This document shows positions 6,160-6,400 of a stretch of DNA of 6,400 bases, in pieces (position 1 is the first letter of the stretch; each line of letters opens with the position of its first letter). Under the pieces are notes generated by a model. That model saw only the letters and a program-made list of their open reading frames with translations. It had not been told where the DNA came from and ran no database searches. The DNA comes from Gammaproteobacteria bacterium. Lineage in GTDB: Bacteria; Pseudomonadota; Gammaproteobacteria; Pseudomonadales; UBA7434. The DNA is taken from NCBI GenBank assembly GCA_024280785.1, contig JAJRPK010000480.1:1-6400 (forward strand), written 5' to 3'. A program made the position numbers and the translations under genes.

Positions 6160-6169
6160 AACCTGCTTT

Positions 6170-6400
6170 ATGGCTGAAATCGCCAAAGAAATTCTACCCG
6201 TTAGTATCGAAGAAGAGCTGAAACAATCGTATCTCGATTATGCAATGAGCGTCATTGTTGGTCGTGCTTTGCCCGATGCCCGAGATGGTTTGAAACCGGT
6301 CCATCGCCGTGTTTTACACGCAATGAATGAGCTAAATAACGATTGGAATAAAGCCTACAAAAAATCAGCCAGGGTAGTGGGCGATGTGATTGGTAAATAC
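6170..6400 (+). CDS. gyrA: DNA gyrase subunit A, N-terminal part
   Basis: The first 77 codons of gyrA; the gene runs off the right edge. The product begins MAEIAKEILPVSIEEELK and continues SYLDYAMSVIVGRALPDARDGLKPVHRRVL, almost residue for residue like E. coli GyrA, including the KPVHRR segment of the winged-helix DNA-binding region and NDWNKAYKKSARVVGDVIGKY. Numbering equals E. coli (A67 is A67). The quinolone-resistance region therefore begins here, but the key Ser83 and Asp87 and the catalytic Tyr122 are outside the window. GyrA is the DNA-breaking subunit of the A2B2 type II topoisomerase that introduces negative supercoils using ATP hydrolysed by GyrB. The gene is divergent from mtaD, with its own promoter and a good ribosome binding site. 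No oddities are visible in the part present. Confidence 0.99.
   Translation, partial: MAEIAKEILPVSIEEELKQSYLDYAMSVIVGRALPDARDGLKPVHRRVLHAMNELNNDWNKAYKKSARVVGDVIGKY

Larger units (their letters stand above)
5631..6169. other. Non-coding divergent region between mtaD and gyrA
   Basis: This 539-bp stretch holds the upstream regions of the divergent mtaD and gyrA genes. I find no ORF with family resemblance on either strand. As I recall, Pseudomonas genomes carry mtnA between gyrA and the MTA deaminase; no MtnA-like sequence is visible here, whole or as a recognisable remnant. The right part carries a plausible gyrA promoter and ribosome binding site. The left part has a TATAAT hexamer for the minus strand. 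TTGAAA (5815-5820) and TAAAAT (5840-5845) on the plus strand could be a secondary promoter, but a 19-bp spacer makes it weak. An AT-rich tract covers about 5815-5865. The gyrA leader contains a small hairpin CAGGTC/GGCCTG (6067-6072 with 6081-6086, one G.U pair) of unknown meaning. Confidence 0.7.

Noticed and set aside
5995..6186. Minus-strand 63-codon ORF over the gyrA leader
   Set aside because: It overlaps the gyrA start antisense, has no ribosome binding site or recognisable domain.

Overview
This looks like a chromosomal window from a marine-type gammaproteobacterium, probably in the Cellvibrionales/Pseudomonadales neighbourhood. That placement is an inference from protein similarity by eye, intermediate base composition and gene order. 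The order gyrA / MTA deaminase / ubiG / mupP / yciK-like SDR / GGDEF protein matches, as I recall it, the P. aeruginosa PA3168-PA3177 neighbourhood. Most genes are ordinary core genes. The unusual material is in the gaps and at gene ends.

Layout. Bases 3-392 (+) are the C-terminal part of a xylose-isomerase-like TIM-barrel protein (sugar phosphate isomerase/epimerase type) that enters from the left. It converges across a 57-bp gap with a minus-strand diguanylate cyclase (450-1343) with intact GGEEF and RxxD motifs. The 293-bp leader of that gene holds an AT-rich perfect inverted repeat (1497-1521) and a long imperfect hairpin (1404-1468) whose G.U pairs favour the minus-strand transcript. Upstream on the same strand come a YciK-type SDR (1637-2401), a 24-bp tandem repeat array (2433-2580), mupP (2597-3259), ubiG (3332-4117) and mtaD (4293-5630). 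A roughly 540-bp non-coding region separates mtaD from the divergent start of gyrA (6170 onward). The window cuts gyrA at codon 77, before the fluoroquinolone-target Ser83/Asp87 positions.

How the genes fit together. The minus-strand cluster mtaD-ubiG-mupP-yciK is probably transcribed as one or more units from the mtaD side. Its members act in separate housekeeping tasks: methylthioadenosine/SAH salvage, the O-methylations of ubiquinone synthesis (which themselves release SAH), MurNAc-6-phosphate dephosphorylation in cell-wall recycling, and an SDR of unknown substrate. The methyltransferase/SAH link between ubiG and mtaD is a plausible functional reason for adjacency, but the conserved order may simply be historical.

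I do not see a mobile element, CRISPR array, tRNA, rRNA or defence system. The best candidates for something undescribed are the structured leader of the GGDEF gene, the 24-bp repeat array between mupP and yciK, and the repeat-built 5' end of ubiG.
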